A DNA stretch of 64,000 nucleotides from Paucibacter sp. TC2R-5 (GCF_025717605.1 NZ_JAJIRQ010000006.1:6015-70014), one strand, 5' to 3'. Counted from the stretch's first letter, positions 34,689 through 43,216 are shown. Numbers and translations: made by a program. Notes: generated by a model from the letters alone, not told the origin.

Positions 34689-37535
34689 ATGAAATTGAAC
34701 ACCTTGACACGCAAACTCGCGCTGATCGGCCTCGGCGGCCACCTCAGCTTGATCGGCGGCATGGCCTTGGCTCAAAGCAGCGAGGCGGTGCAGAAGATTG
34801 AACGCGTTGAAGTGCTCGGCTCGCGCATCAAGCGCCTGCAAGACGAAGGCGCTTTGCCGGTACAAGTGATCACAGCGGCGCAGTTGGCGCGTGACGGCAT
34901 CGTCTCGGCCGAGCAGCTGATGGGCCGCATCACCTCCAACGGCAATGGCCTGGACAATATGGCCAGCCAGTCCGACGTGGTCGGCGGCGATGCGCGGGGC
35001 AATAACGGGGCGAGCTTCGCCAACCTGCGCGGCCAGGGTTCGCGCAATACCTTGGTGCTGCTGAATGGCCGGCGCATCGCTGCCCACGGCCTCAATGGCA
35101 CGGCCGTCAACCTCAACACCATTCCGATGGCCGCGATCGAGCGGGTTGAAATTCTCAAGGACGGCGCCTCCGCGCTCTACGGCACCGACGCCATCGGCGG
35201 CGTCATCAACTTCATCTTGAAGAAGGACTTGAGCGGCCTCAATGTCCAAGCCTTCACCGACATGGCCCAAGAAAGCGGCGGCAATATCACCCGCTTGTCG
35301 GCCTCCGGCGGCATCGGCAATCTGGCCACCGATGGCTATAACGCGATGTTCGCGCTGGCCCGCACCGAGAACAAAATCCTCAAGGGCACGCAGCGCGACT
35401 TCGTCAATACCTTCCAGCCCGACCGCGGCTTGTCGGTCGATACGCGCGGCACCCCGGTCGCCACGGTGTTTGCCCGCGCAGGGCTGACCACCATCCTGAG
35501 CCCCAGCAGCTCGGGCGTGCTGCTGCCCGGCGGCACGCAGCGCTATAACGGCATCAATATGCTGGGCTTGCCCGGCGCTGCGGGCTGCCAGACCATGCCT
35601 AACTCGCAAGCCTACGACGCCAAGCTCTGGGCCTCGCCGGGCACCGAATATGGCTGCGCCTGGGACACGGGCGTGTCGGCCACGCTGCAGCAGCCGGTCA
35701 CCAACACCAGCTTTGTCGGCCGCCTCAGCAAGAGCTTTGGCGAGCATCTGCTAACGGCCGAATTCGTCGGCGCCAAAATTGACTCGGCCAAGGAGTTCTC
35801 CGAGGTCCAGCTGATCTCCAGCAGCACCAACAAATACCTCTACCCCAGCACCGGGGCTTCATACAACGCCGTGTTTGATTCGATCGTCAAGGTCTTCCCC
35901 AGCATCGCGGCCAACAAGGGCAACCCGATTGCATTCCGCTGGCGTTGCATGGATTGCGGCCCGCGCGAAATTGCCACCGAGACCGAATCGGCACGCTTCT
36001 TCGTTGGTCTGGACGGCCCGCTGCCCTGGGCCGGCTGGGACTATAAAACCGGCGTCTCCTCGGCCTATAGCGATGACAAGTCCAAGCTCGGCAGTGGCTA
36101 CTACTTCCGCGACGGCATGGTCGCCGCCATCGGGTCCGGCAATCTCGACCCATTTTTGCTGCCCGGCAAGGCGCAAAGTGCGGCCGGCCTGAGCGCGCTG
36201 GAGGCCGCCTCGGCCCGCGGCGTGACCCTGTATGGCGGCAAATTCGAGGTCCTGCAGGGCGACTTCTCGGCCAGCGGGCCGGTCGCCAAGCTGCCGGCCG
36301 GCATGATGATGGCGGCCGTCGGCCTTGACCTGCGGCGCGAGAAGTTCAACTTCAAGGGCGCCGACGGTGCGCCCAATGGCGCGGTGGTGATCGCCGCACC
36401 ATTTGACTCCAGCAATGCGGTGGACGGCGTCACCCGCGATGTCAAGGCTGCCTATGGCGAGTTGATGATCCCGGTGCTGAAGAATCTGGAAGTCACCGCC
36501 GCCGTGCGCACCGATGACTACACCGGCTTTGGCCGCACCACCAATCCAAAGGTCTCGGCGCGCTTCGCCCCGGTGGAATCGCTCGCCTTGCGCGGCTCCT
36601 ATTCCACCGGCTTTCGGGTCCCCACCTTCAACCAAGCCTTGAACGGCGCCACGCGCTCACCCTTTGACGGCAAAGACCTGGTCGACCCGGCCGCTTGCCC
36701 AAGCTTGGTGGTCAACCCGAACAATCCGAAATGCGTGGCGGTGTTCCCGGACATCGTCAACGGCGGCAATATGAAGCTGGGCCCCGAGACCTCCAAGCAA
36801 GCGGCCTTTGGCCTGGTCCTGGCGCCCTTCCAGCAGACCTTGCTGTCGCTTGATTGGTGGCAGATCGAGCGCAGCGACGCGATTCGCACGCCCTCGCTGG
36901 ACGAGTTGAAGAACAACTACAGCCGCTTCCAGGATCGCTTCTTGCGTGATCCGAGCGGCAACCTAGTCGGCGTTGACCAGCGCTGGTTCAATGCCGGCGG
37001 AGCCAAGTCCTCAGGCCTGGAGCTGAGCGCCTCCACCAGCGGAAAAGCGCTGGCGGGCACGTGGTCGGCCAGCCTGGAGGGCTCTTACCTGCTGAACAAG
37101 AAGTCGCGCATCTCGGATACTGACCCTTGGGGCCCGAGCGAGTTGGGACAGTTCAACCGCTATGACGACCCCGGCATCCGCTGGAAGCATGTGGCCAACC
37201 TCACTTATGCCCAAGACAGCTGGAGCAGCACCTTCACGCAGCGCTATACCGGCGGCTATACCGACGCGGTGTTGCCCGGCGTGGCCAACGGCACGGTCAA
37301 GCCGGCCAATTGGCAGGCCGACGTCAAGTCCTATATCGTCTATGAACTCTCGGCCACCTATCGCGGCTTCAAGAACCTGAGCGTGACCGGCGGCATCAAG
37401 AACTTGTTCAACACCAAGCCACCGTTCAGCGCTTACTACGACGCCGATCTCGGCTCGGGCAGCTCCTGGGACCCTCGTGTGGCCGATCCGCGTGGCCGCG
37501 CCTTCACCTTGCTGGTGGACTACAGCTTCAAGTAA
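34689..37535 (+). CDS. Large TonB-dependent outer-membrane receptor, 948 aa
   Basis: Outer-membrane active transporter. The signal peptide ends ALA-Q at about residue 28. The plug shows VEVLGSRIKRLQDEGALPV near the start, NLRGQGSRNTLVLLNGRRI, and ILKDGASALYGTDAIGGVIN; the barrel ends in TLLVDYSFK with a C-terminal aromatic-type signature. The size and plug are those of receptors for large or complex substrates (peptides, glycans) rather than simple siderophores. It is surrounded on both sides by peptidoglycan hydrolases and peptide uptake genes, so peptidoglycan fragments are the most economical guess for its cargo. A terminator follows at 37590. Confidence 0.93.
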   Translation: MKLNTLTRKLALIGLGGHLSLIGGMALAQSSEAVQKIERVEVLGSRIKRLQDEGALPVQVITAAQLARDGIVSAEQLMGRITSNGNGLDNMASQSDVVGGDARGNNGASFANLRGQGSRNTLVLLNGRRIAAHGLNGTAVNLNTIPMAAIERVEILKDGASALYGTDAIGGVINFILKKDLSGLNVQAFTDMAQESGGNITRLSASGGIGNLATDGYNAMFALARTENKILKGTQRDFVNTFQPDRGLSVDTRGTPVATVFARAGLTTILSPSSSGVLLPGGTQRYNGINMLGLPGAAGCQTMPNSQAYDAKLWASPGTEYGCAWDTGVSATLQQPVTNTSFVGRLSKSFGEHLLTAEFVGAKIDSAKEFSEVQLISSSTNKYLYPSTGASYNAVFDSIVKVFPSIAANKGNPIAFRWRCMDCGPREIATETESARFFVGLDGPLPWAGWDYKTGVSSAYSDDKSKLGSGYYFRDGMVAAIGSGNLDPFLLPGKAQSAAGLSALEAASARGVTLYGGKFEVLQGDFSASGPVAKLPAGMMMAAVGLDLRREKFNFKGADGAPNGAVVIAAPFDSSNAVDGVTRDVKAAYGELMIPVLKNLEVTAAVRTDDYTGFGRTTNPKVSARFAPVESLALRGSYSTGFRVPTFNQALNGATRSPFDGKDLVDPAACPSLVVNPNNPKCVAVFPDIVNGGNMKLGPETSKQAAFGLVLAPFQQTLLSLDWWQIERSDAIRTPSLDELKNNYSRFQDRFLRDPSGNLVGVDQRWFNAGGAKSSGLELSASTSGKALAGTWSASLEGSYLLNKKSRISDTDPWGPSELGQFNRYDDPGIRWKHVANLTYAQDSWSSTFTQRYTGGYTDAVLPGVANGTVKPANWQADVKSYIVYELSATYRGFKNLSVTGGIKNLFNTKPPFSAYYDADLGSGSSWDPRVADPRGRAFTLLVDYSFK

Positions 37536-37589
37536 TACAGCTTCAAGCGAAACTCAGGGCCGCTGCGGCGGCCCAAGTGCTGTGAACAA

Positions 37590-37623
37590 AGCCCCGCCAG
37601 CTTGCGCCGCGGGGCTTCTTTTA
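37590..37623 (+). terminator. Bidirectional terminator between the receptor gene and ldcA
   Basis: A 9-bp stem (AAGCCCCGC at 37590-37598 with GCGGGGCTT at 37610-37618) and 11-base loop, followed by CTTTT. It lies between convergent genes and can serve both. Confidence 0.8.
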
Positions 37624-37642
37624 TGTCAGCTCGATGTGCGCT

Positions 37643-38557
37643 TCAAAGCATGCGCAAGCTGCGTGCGCGCACATCCATCATGACGGGCAAACCCAGCGGC
37701 AAGGGCAGATGCGGCCGGCAATGCCCGGCAGGCCAGCCGGCCAGGATGGGCTTGTTCAAGACAGGCAGGTAGTCGGCCAGCACCGCTTCGGCCGATTCAG
37801 CCTCACTGAAGCTGCCGATCAAGAAGCCCGCCGCAGCGTCCAGCACACCGGCCTGGCGCAGCTGACACAGCATGCGATCGACCCGGTAAGGCTCTTCGCC
37901 CACCTCCTCCAAAAACACGATGGCGCCCTCGGCTCGGGGCGCCCAGCGCGTGCCGAGCAGCGCGGTAAAGACCGCCAGATTGCCACCGATCAAGCGGCCC
38001 GCCACGGCCTCGCCTTGGTTGAGTTCATGCGCGGGCAAGGCCGGCGCCAGCAGATCACCGACCCGCAGGCCCCGGTGCAGCAAGCCGAACAAGGCCTGCG
38101 CATCATCGCCGGCATCATCGTCGAGCAAATTCGAGGCCGGCATCGGCGCATGCAGGCCAGGCAGACCCAAACCGTCGCGCAAAGCGTGCAAGGCGGTGAT
38201 GTCGCTGAAGCCAATCAATAACTTTGGATGACGACGCATCAGCTGCGTGTCGATCGCTGCCAGCAAACGCGCCGAGCCGTAGCCGCCGCGCAGGCACAGC
38301 ACGGCATCCACTTCGGGGTCGGCAAAGGCGGCGTGCAAATCGGCCAGGCGCTGCTCATCACTGGCAGCCAGATGGCCCAGCAACGCCGGGCCTGCGCAGC
38401 CCGGCAAGACCTTGGCCCTGAAACCATGCGCAGCCAACAGGTCCGGCACCTGCGCCAATTGCCCCGGCTTGGGCGGGCCGGCCGGCGCGATCACGGCCAG
38501 GCAAGCGCCCTGAGGCAAGGGGGAGAACAACGGCAGATCGTTCAAATCAGTCTCCAA
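37643..38557 (-). CDS. ldcA: L,D-carboxypeptidase LdcA (muramoyltetrapeptide carboxypeptidase, S66), 304 aa
   Basis: Cytoplasmic serine peptidase that removes the terminal D-Ala from tetrapeptides during peptidoglycan recycling. The catalytic triad can be placed at Ser95 (RGGYGSARLL), Glu217 (IVFLEEVGEEPYRVDRML) and His279 (GWPAGHCRPH). SDITALH and KPILAGWPAGH are family blocks. There is no signal peptide. It begins 1 base after the stop of the upstream serine hydrolase, so the two are co-transcribed together with dadA further upstream; the three may form one catabolic unit. Confidence 0.94.
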   Translation of the reverse strand: METDLNDLPLFSPLPQGACLAVIAPAGPPKPGQLAQVPDLLAAHGFRAKVLPGCAGPALLGHLAASDEQRLADLHAAFADPEVDAVLCLRGGYGSARLLAAIDTQLMRRHPKLLIGFSDITALHALRDGLGLPGLHAPMPASNLLDDDAGDDAQALFGLLHRGLRVGDLLAPALPAHELNQGEAVAGRLIGGNLAVFTALLGTRWAPRAEGAIVFLEEVGEEPYRVDRMLCQLRQAGVLDAAAGFLIGSFSEAESAEAVLADYLPVLNKPILAGWPAGHCRPHLPLPLGLPVMMDVRARSLRML

Positions 38558-38558
38558 A

Positions 38559-39743
38559 TCAGCTGCCCAAATAGGCCCGCAAGCCGCTGTCTATGGCCGC
38601 GCCCAATGCCGGCAGCTTCCAGGTCGTGGCGGCGCGTGGATCGGGTGCGTAGCGACTGCCCAGATTGCTGGTCAGCGCAATCAGGTAATGGCGCTTGGCA
38701 GGGGCCAGGCCGCGCACGATGCCGGCGTCGGCTGTGTAGTTTTCGGTATTGCCGGTCTTGTGCGCAAACAGCACTTCGGCCGCCGGCATCGATTCTGACT
38801 CTGATGCAGCCTTACTTTGCCAACGCTGCGGCAGCTGCGCCGGCAGCCCAGGCACCCAACCGGGCAAGCCGAGCAAGGACGCGCTGGACAAAACCTCATG
38901 AAGCGACTGCTGCTCCAGGCAGAACATCACATGGGCATGGCTGGCGCCGAGCAGTGGCGCATGGCCAGCCGGCAACCAGGGGGCGGGCGGCGCCTGCGCG
39001 TCCAGCAACCAGAGCAGGCGCAAGCTGTCCCACGCGGTCATCTGCAAATGCCCAACGCCGGCACCGGCAGCATTGCCCCAGCCGCCGTCGGCGCGGGTAT
39101 TGGCCAGCCGCAAGCTGCTCAGGCCAAGCTCAGCAAACAGCAGATGTAACTCGTTATGCACCTCGACCGAACCCTCGCGCCGAATCGCGCCGCAGGCGTG
39201 CAAATGCATGATGAGCGCCGAGGTCGAGCGATTGCAGCTGATCGCCGTCATATCAAAAGCCCAATCGCTTAAGGGGCGAGCGCTGCCGTCGAAACTCAAA
39301 ACCGCCGCCCAGTCACTGCGTCCTTGATCAACCAGCCTCGCCACGCCGACCAACACCATCAGCTTGAGCAAGGAGGCCGGGTAAGGCGCCACAAAGCGCT
39401 GCGGGCCGCTGCCCGTCAGCGGCGTCCACGGCAGGCCGGACCAATCACTGCCCGGCAACCACGCGATGGAGCGGCCCTGCTCGTCTTGCAGATCGGCCAC
39501 AAAACGGATGTTTGACACCGACGCCGCTGGCCCCAGATCGGCAATCAGTCCCTCGGGCTGCTCGCGCGAGAACAGCACATTGGCAAACACCGGCGCTGCG
39601 CCGGGCGCAAACGCGGCCACCGCCAGGTCTATGCTGGGGAACTGCGCCAGCGGCGCGCCGCCCTGCATCGCATCGGGCGTGGCCTCAAAATGCTGCGCGC
39701 GCACGGCTGCGAGCAGCAGCTGCGCCAAGTCTTCATGCCTCAT
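38559..39743 (-). CDS. Class A beta-lactamase-like serine hydrolase without signal peptide, 394 aa
   Basis: Penicillin-recognising fold of unclear substrate. The motifs are SxxK (Ser124-Lys127 in PASLLKLMV), an SxN equivalent (Ser169-Asn171 in ISCNRST) and KTG (329-331 in FAHKTGNTENY). About 100 residues precede the catalytic domain and contain no secretion signal, so the protein seems cytoplasmic, unlike true beta-lactamases and PBPs. It sits between dadA (15 bases upstream) and ldcA (1 base downstream). A role in cutting D-amino-acid-containing peptides after import, for example as a D-aminopeptidase or D,D-peptidase, is a reasonable guess; antibiotic resistance is not supported. Confidence 0.82.
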   Translation of the reverse strand: MRHEDLAQLLLAAVRAQHFEATPDAMQGGAPLAQFPSIDLAVAAFAPGAAPVFANVLFSREQPEGLIADLGPAASVSNIRFVADLQDEQGRSIAWLPGSDWSGLPWTPLTGSGPQRFVAPYPASLLKLMVLVGVARLVDQGRSDWAAVLSFDGSARPLSDWAFDMTAISCNRSTSALIMHLHACGAIRREGSVEVHNELHLLFAELGLSSLRLANTRADGGWGNAAGAGVGHLQMTAWDSLRLLWLLDAQAPPAPWLPAGHAPLLGASHAHVMFCLEQQSLHEVLSSASLLGLPGWVPGLPAQLPQRWQSKAASESESMPAAEVLFAHKTGNTENYTADAGIVRGLAPAKRHYLIALTSNLGSRYAPDPRAATTWKLPALGAAIDSGLRAYLGS

Positions 39744-39758
39744 TGCGGCTCCGCTGGT

Positions 39759-41018
39759 TCAGGGATATTGCAGACCTTGCAGGTCGATCGGGCTGGCGCG
39801 CCCCGCGACCAGTTCGGCCACGATATTGGCCGTGCCAAACGAGAAGGTAAAGCCCAATGCACCATGGCCGACATTGAGCCACAAATTGCGCACGCCCGAA
39901 GCGCCCAAGATCGGCGCGCCACTGGGCGTCGCCGGGCGCAGCCCGGCCCATTCGGTGGCCAGCGCATAGTCGGCGGCCTGGGGAAAGGTGGCCAACACGG
40001 TGCGACGCAGCGAGGCGATGCGAGCCGGGTCAATGCGCTCGTCATCGCCCACCAGGTCGACCATGGCCGCTACCCGCAAGCTTTCGCCAATGCGGGCGTA
40101 AACGACTTTTTTCTCAAAGTCGGTCACGCTGACCAGGGGCGGGCGATGTTGCGCAGCGATCGGCGCCGTCAGGCTATAGCCTTTCAAAGGGTAGATGGGC
40201 AGCTTGATGCCGGCGCTCAAACCCAAGCCCCGACTCTGCAGGCCGGCGGCAAGCACAAAGTGCTCGGCGGCGATTTCTCCTGCACTGCTGCGCAGCGCCA
40301 CGGCACTGCCGGCGCGCAGCACGAAGCCCTCGGCATTGGCACGCAGCAGACCGCGAAAGTTGGTGTGCTTTTGCAGTCGCTGCAGCAGCAAGTCGCAAAC
40401 CCGGCGGCAATCGGCCACCGCCTCACCGGCGGTGAAGATGCCACCGGCCAAATGGGCATCGCTGAAGCCCAGCGCCGGCTCCAACGCCACGCACTCATCA
40501 TGCGACAAGGCCTGCTCCGGCCCGACCTTGCCGGCATTTGCCTGCGCGGCGATGCGAGCCGCCACGCGCGCGAACTCCTGCGGCTTGCGGTAGACCACCA
40601 GCTTGCCTGGCTCGCGCAAGGCGATCTCATCCAGACCGGCCTCACTTCGCAAGGCGTCAAAAGCGGCATGGCTGTAGGCGCCCAGCGCCAGCAAGCGGTC
40701 CGTCATACGACGGTTGACCGGGCCTCGGCAGGCACGCAGGAAGTCAAACATCCACGACCATTGCTGCCAGCGCAACTCGGGCTTGAAACGCAAGGGGCCG
40801 TCGGCATCCAGCAGCCAGCGCAGCGCCTTCAGCGGCACGCCCTCGTCGGCCAAGGGCGAGACATAGCGATAACTCAACTGCCCTCCATTGGCTTGGCTGG
40901 CACCCGCAGCAACCTGGCTCGCACGCTCGACCAGGGTCACCGCCAAGCCCCGCTCGGCCAGGGCCCAGGCTGTCGTCAAGCCGACGATGCCGCCGCCAAT
41001 CACCACACAATGCTGCAT
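39759..41018 (-). CDS. dadA: D-amino acid dehydrogenase (DadA-like, FAD-dependent), 419 aa
   Basis: Flavoenzyme that deaminates D-amino acids, typically D-Ala to pyruvate, feeding electrons to the respiratory chain. The FAD motif is VVIGGGIVGLTTAWALAERG, followed by QANGGQLSYRYVSPLADEG-type sequence in two parts (GASQANGGQLSY, VSPLADEGVP), which is characteristic of DadA. The C-terminus has GLRPATPSGAPILG and NLWLNVGHGALGFT. The start at 41018 places the motif at the N-terminus; longer readings upstream are not conserved. It leads an operon with the serine hydrolase and ldcA, which fits recovery of D-Ala released from peptidoglycan. Confidence 0.92.
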   Translation of the reverse strand: MQHCVVIGGGIVGLTTAWALAERGLAVTLVERASQVAAGASQANGGQLSYRYVSPLADEGVPLKALRWLLDADGPLRFKPELRWQQWSWMFDFLRACRGPVNRRMTDRLLALGAYSHAAFDALRSEAGLDEIALREPGKLVVYRKPQEFARVAARIAAQANAGKVGPEQALSHDECVALEPALGFSDAHLAGGIFTAGEAVADCRRVCDLLLQRLQKHTNFRGLLRANAEGFVLRAGSAVALRSSAGEIAAEHFVLAAGLQSRGLGLSAGIKLPIYPLKGYSLTAPIAAQHRPPLVSVTDFEKKVVYARIGESLRVAAMVDLVGDDERIDPARIASLRRTVLATFPQAADYALATEWAGLRPATPSGAPILGASGVRNLWLNVGHGALGFTFSFGTANIVAELVAGRASPIDLQGLQYP

Positions 41019-41196
41019 CGGGATTCTTCTAGGTTTGATTGATGCGTCAGCGTAAGCACAAACATGCACCGGAGCCAATGAAAGCAGCGGCGGCAACCAT
41101 AACTTCGCCATATGGCCGCTGGCCGATTAGCTCATCGACGCAAGGCCGCAGCGGGCCCAAAATACACTCACCCGATACCTATACAGAGAAGGCCGC

Positions 41197-42192
41197 ATGA
41201 GCTTCGACAATCACCCCACCCATCTGCGCATCCACCAATATGCGGGCCTCAAATCCGGCCCCAAATTGCTGGTGACCGCGGCTGTGCATGGCAACGAGAC
41301 CTGCGGCGTCAGCGGTATCGAGCAGGTGATGGCCGCCCTGGACAGCGGTGCCTTGCAGTTGCTGCGCGGGACGCTGACCTTTGTGCCCATCGCCAACCCG
41401 CTGGCCCACCAACTGGGCCGCCGCGAAGGCGAGCGCAATTTGAACCGCAACCTGCACCCGGCCGTGATTGCGCAAGATTTCGAGGACCGCGTCGCCGCGC
41501 GGCTGTGCCCGCTATTGGCCAGCCATGATGTCTTGCTGGATCTGCATTCCTTCCAGAGCCAAGGCCAAGCATTTGTGATGTTAGGTCCGCAGGACAACGC
41601 GGGCGATCTTGAGCCCTTTGCGCATGCCAGCGCCGAAGCGGCACTGGCCAAATGCCTGGGGCCCGCGCGTATTGTCGAAGGCTGGCTATCCACCTATGAA
41701 TTGGGTCTGCGCCGGCGTGCGGCAAACAAGCACGAAGCATTCGCCCCAAGGCAAGACTTGACCCTGGACCCGCATTACGGCGTCGGCACGACCGAATACA
41801 TGCGCAGCCAAGGTGGCTACGGTGTCACCTTGGAATGTGGTCAGCATCTCGACCCGCAGGCGCCCGAGGTGGCACGTTTGGCCATCCTGCGCAGCATGGC
41901 CCTGCTCGGTTTGATATCGCCCGAGTCTGCTCCGGCGCAGCAGCCGAGCCGGCCCGCCGAAGTGCTGCAGCTGTATGAGGTGATCGACAGGCAGCACTCG
42001 GACGACCGCTTCGAGCAAGCCTGGACCAGCTTTGACGCGATCTCGAAAGGCCAGAAAATTGGCACGCGTCACGACGGTAGCGCGGTGCTGGCGGCTGCGG
42101 ATGGCCGCATCGTGTTCCCCAATAGCAAGGCTTTGCCGGGCCAGGAGTGGTTTTATTTGGCGCGGCCTAGCCCGCGCGATTTGAGCGCCTAG
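41197..42192 (+). CDS. Succinylglutamate desuccinylase/aspartoacylase-family zinc hydrolase, 331 aa
   Basis: Predicted metal-dependent amidohydrolase related to M14 carboxypeptidases. Zinc ligands are His and Glu of AAVHGNETCG and a downstream His in VLLDLHSFQSQG; REGERNLNRNLHP supplies the substrate-binding arginines of the family, and GVTLECGQHLDP carries the likely catalytic Glu. It is divergent from dadA with 178 bases between starts and has a GAGAAGG site before the ATG. Its substrate is unknown; the neighbourhood suggests an amide bond in a peptidoglycan-derived peptide or amino acid conjugate. It is not part of an astABCDE operon, so simple AstE is unlikely. Confidence 0.84.
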   Translation: MSFDNHPTHLRIHQYAGLKSGPKLLVTAAVHGNETCGVSGIEQVMAALDSGALQLLRGTLTFVPIANPLAHQLGRREGERNLNRNLHPAVIAQDFEDRVAARLCPLLASHDVLLDLHSFQSQGQAFVMLGPQDNAGDLEPFAHASAEAALAKCLGPARIVEGWLSTYELGLRRRAANKHEAFAPRQDLTLDPHYGVGTTEYMRSQGGYGVTLECGQHLDPQAPEVARLAILRSMALLGLISPESAPAQQPSRPAEVLQLYEVIDRQHSDDRFEQAWTSFDAISKGQKIGTRHDGSAVLAAADGRIVFPNSKALPGQEWFYLARPSPRDLSA

Positions 42193-42216
42193 TTGAGCGA
42201 TTAAGCCTCTAGCGAC

Positions 42217-42444
42217 TCAGCGCAGGCTGACCACGGCCCAGGCCGCCCGCTCGCTACGGCAGGCGCCGGCACAGCCACTCTTGGCCAGTGCCGCATCAAA
42301 AATCTCGCGTGCGCAGTCCCCGCAGCAACCGCAGGCACTGGCCACGCCTGTTTCATCCTGCAAGAGCTCGAAATTGCTGACGCCGGACGCCACTTGGGCA
42401 TGGATGTCGCGATCGGAGACTCGGCGGCACAGACAAACAATCAT
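42217..42444 (-). CDS. bfd: Bacterioferritin-associated ferredoxin (Bfd), 75 aa
   Basis: [2Fe-2S] protein that reduces bacterioferritin to release stored iron. Cluster ligands are the CxC of IVCLCRRVSD and the CxxC of CGCCGDCARE. Length and arrangement match Bfd, with a somewhat longer tail (CAGACRSERAAW) holding two more cysteines. A Fur-box-like site lies 52-70 bases upstream, consistent with expression under iron starvation. bfr is upstream on the same strand with a 125-base gap, so bfd probably has its own promoter. Confidence 0.93.
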   Translation of the reverse strand: MIVCLCRRVSDRDIHAQVASGVSNFELLQDETGVASACGCCGDCAREIFDAALAKSGCAGACRSERAAWAVVSLR

Positions 42445-42495
42445 GGGCTAAGCGAAAGAAAGGCAACTCGTATTGAGTTGCCTGGACTTTAACGC

Positions 42496-42514
42496 AAATG
42501 CGAATGTTTCTCAA
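42496..42514 (-). promoter_or_regulatory. Fur-box-like site upstream of bfd
   Basis: On the minus strand the site reads TTGAGAAACATTCGCATTT, very close to the usual Fur-box core GAGAAnCATTCGCATT. It lies 52-70 bases before the bfd start, a normal position for repression by Fe-Fur. Confidence 0.7.
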
Positions 42515-42569
42515 TGTCATTCAAAAAGCCATCCCATTCATCGGAGATTGAACGGCGGCTTTCTGAAGC

Positions 42570-43049
42570 TCAGGACCCGGCCCCGCCCATTTGCGACTGC
42601 AGCCAGTTCTGCTCGCCCAGCTGCGCGACCAGGCCGATCTGGGTTTCTAAATGGTCGATATGGTCTTCGGTGTCTTTGAGGATGCTGCACAGCACTTCGC
42701 GCGAAACATAGTCACGCACCGACTCGCAATAGGCAATGGCTTCTTTCAGCCCGGGCTGTGAGCCCGCTTCCAATTTCAAATCGCAGTGCAAGACTTCGAC
42801 GGCGTTTTCGCCGATATAGAGCTTGCCCAAGTCCTGCAAATTCGGCAGGCCGTCCAGCATCAGGATGCGATCCATCAGCTTGTCGGCATGCTTCATTTCT
42901 TCGATCGACTCGTCATGCTCATGCTTGGCCAAACGCTCAAAGCCCCAATTTTTGAGCATCCGGTAGTGCAAAAAGTACTGATTGATCGCAGTCAACTCGA
43001 TCTTGAGCTGTGCATTCAGATAGTCCAAAACCTTTGCGTCGCCTTGCAT
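42570..43049 (-). CDS. bfr: Bacterioferritin, 159 aa
   Basis: Heme-containing 24-mer iron store. The family start is [20 protein letters not shown]. Ferroxidase ligands Glu18, Glu51, His54, Glu94 and His130 are present, as is the heme ligand Met52 ([10 protein letters not shown]). The position of E. coli Glu127 is Thr here (KDTEDH), so one bridging carboxylate may be missing or supplied by a neighbour. The start at 43049 has a strong GAGGAG site 6 bases upstream; the longer reading to 43163 is not conserved. It is divergent from hemP and shares the iron-regulated spacer. Confidence 0.95.
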   Translation of the reverse strand: MQGDAKVLDYLNAQLKIELTAINQYFLHYRMLKNWGFERLAKHEHDESIEEMKHADKLMDRILMLDGLPNLQDLGKLYIGENAVEVLHCDLKLEAGSQPGLKEAIAYCESVRDYVSREVLCSILKDTEDHIDHLETQIGLVAQLGEQNWLQSQMGGAGS

Positions 43050-43198
43050 GGAAGTCTCCTCAATGAATCTGCAACTATTGTGCGCGGTGTGCGGAAGTTC
43101 ACCAACGCAAAACCATGAATTTTTAGGGTGAAGAAGAAGCGTTTGCAAGGCAAGGGCGCGCAAGCATCAAGCCAAATTTGCAGAAATTCATTGCCAGT

Positions 43199-43216
43199 GC
43201 GAATCATTCGCATTTA
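43199..43216 (+). promoter_or_regulatory. Fur-box-like palindrome between bfr and hemP
   Basis: GCGAATCATTCGC at 43199-43211 is a perfect 13-bp palindrome that continues into ATTTA, and a further half-site GATGCGAA follows at 43218-43225. This is the typical betaproteobacterial Fur-box appearance. It ends about 10 bases before the hemP ATG and could control both divergent genes. Confidence 0.75.

Noticed and set aside
38559-39743. Beta-lactamase (antibiotic resistance) annotation
   Set aside because: No secretion signal, SCN in place of SDN, and a co-transcribed recycling context.
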